Made by a program: the position numbers and the translations under genes. From NCBI GenBank assembly GCA_947373775.1, contig CANBZE010000132.1, forward strand, positions 1 through 5,994: 5,994 nucleotides of DNA, written 5' to 3'. Below are positions 5,354-5,994 of the stretch, one piece after another. Position 1 is the stretch's first letter. Every line of letters begins with the position of its first letter. The notes beneath the pieces were generated by a model. That model saw nothing but the letters and a program-made list of their open reading frames with translations, searched no databases and was not told where the DNA came from. Origin of the DNA: Alphaproteobacteria bacterium (lineage in GTDB: Bacteria > Pseudomonadota > Alphaproteobacteria > Micropepsales > Micropepsaceae).

Positions 5354-5994
5354 ACCATCAGGCCAGAAGATCTAACGCTCCCGGCGCCAGACATCCGGTC
5401 AATCCATGCCTGCGCCTCGGCCATGTCAGACTGGGAATTGATATTGAAGAACGGGTCGCCGCCGGGACCAGTTCCCAAGTCTGAAAAATCTGCGGAGCAA
5501 GCCTTCAGATGGGCCAGCGCGCCATGCAGGCTGCGGATGCCCGACTCGAAGGCCACTTGGATTTTTGGCAGCGCTGCAGTCTTCCACAAAGCGCAGGTCG
5601 GATGTGCGGCACCGCCATGAAGCGCCACCGCGCAATCGCGGTCCGGTTCCAGCGCACGGCGCAGTCGTTTGACCAGATCGGACGGCAGAAATGGCGTATC
5701 ACAGGAAACCGTTGCAACCAGCTCAAACCTGCGTTCGTCCGCCCAAGATAGGATGGACAGCAGCGCTGGCAACGGACCGCCATGGGGTACGGCATCTGGG
5801 ATGACAGGAAGATTGAGCCCCGGACGGCCAGCACCGCTTGCGGCTAGCATGGAAACCTGGCCAGCAACCAGCGCCGCAACCAGCTGCACCATTGCGGTTC
5901 CGCCCAGCCGGGCCATCGCCTTGTCATGGCCATAGCGCCGCGAGGCGCCCCCGACGAGGATTACGCCCAGGACCGTCGCATTGTGCTGGGCATT
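5344..5994 (-). CDS. mobA: Molybdenum cofactor guanylyltransferase MobA (start outside window)
   Basis: MobA transfers GMP from GTP to molybdopterin, producing the MGD cofactor used by DMSO-reductase-family enzymes such as respiratory and periplasmic nitrate reductases. The frame is open through the right edge, so 216 residues are visible and only a few N-terminal ones are missing. An internal ATG at 5916 would delete the nucleotide-binding loop and is not the start. The loop reads [17 protein letters not shown] (visible residues 11-27), matching the family pattern LAGGxSxRMGxDK with Val and Tyr at two usually Ala and Met positions. VSCDTPFLP (about 97-105) carries the Mg-binding Asp, and [15 protein letters not shown] (about 181-195) is the typical C-terminal motif. 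Its TGA overlaps moaA, so it is the most upstream visible gene of the operon; the promoter must lie beyond base 5994. Confidence 0.93.
   Translation of the reverse strand, partial: NAQHNATVLGVILVGGASRRYGHDKAMARLGGTAMVQLVAALVAGQVSMLAASGAGRPGLNLPVIPDAVPHGGPLPALLSILSWADERRFELVATVSCDTPFLPSDLVKRLRRALEPDRDCAVALHGGAAHPTCALWKTAALPKIQVAFESGIRSLHGALAHLKACSADFSDLGTGPGGDPFFNINSQSDMAEAQAWIDRMSGAGSVRSSGLMVCS

Overview
The window looks like part of a denitrification or nitrate-respiration accessory locus from a GC-rich proteobacterium. The style of the proteins (MoaC, MoaE, MobA, NnrS) and the TGTCCGCTTT-type inverted repeats suggest an alphaproteobacterium, possibly a sphingomonad. That placement is inferred from memory of protein and repeat style, without any database search.

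Layout from left to right. Positions 1-492 (+) hold the C-terminal part of a CDF-type cation efflux protein whose start lies outside the window. A 145-base convergent spacer (493-637) carries two near-identical inverted repeats and, at its right edge, a small hairpin over the nnrS stop codon. From there on everything is on the minus strand. Read in transcription order (right to left), it runs mobA (start outside the window), moaA, moaD, moaE, moaB, moaC, a broken moeA, a fragment that looks like the tail of a quinol-type nitric oxide reductase (norB/norZ), and an intact nnrS.

The six genes from mobA to moaC are packed with overlaps or gaps of 0-1 base and are almost certainly one transcript. 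Together they cover cyclic pyranopterin monophosphate formation (MoaA, MoaC), molybdopterin synthase (MoaD, MoaE), molybdopterin adenylylation (MoaB) and GMP addition to give the bis-MGD cofactor (MobA). That cofactor form is the one used by nitrate reductases and other DMSO-reductase-family enzymes. The metal-insertion step (MoeA) is represented only by a pseudogene: about 120 codons of its N-terminus, with an in-frame amber stop. An intact moeA must therefore exist elsewhere if the pathway works.

The most interesting part is 1850-2510. Here the moeA start and a norB-like tail are brought together and most of both genes is missing. This fits a deletion that fused two neighbouring genes, leaving nnrS, a NO-response membrane protein, downstream. 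I see no wholly new system. The notable content is this eroded moeA/norB junction and the repeat pair in the convergent spacer.
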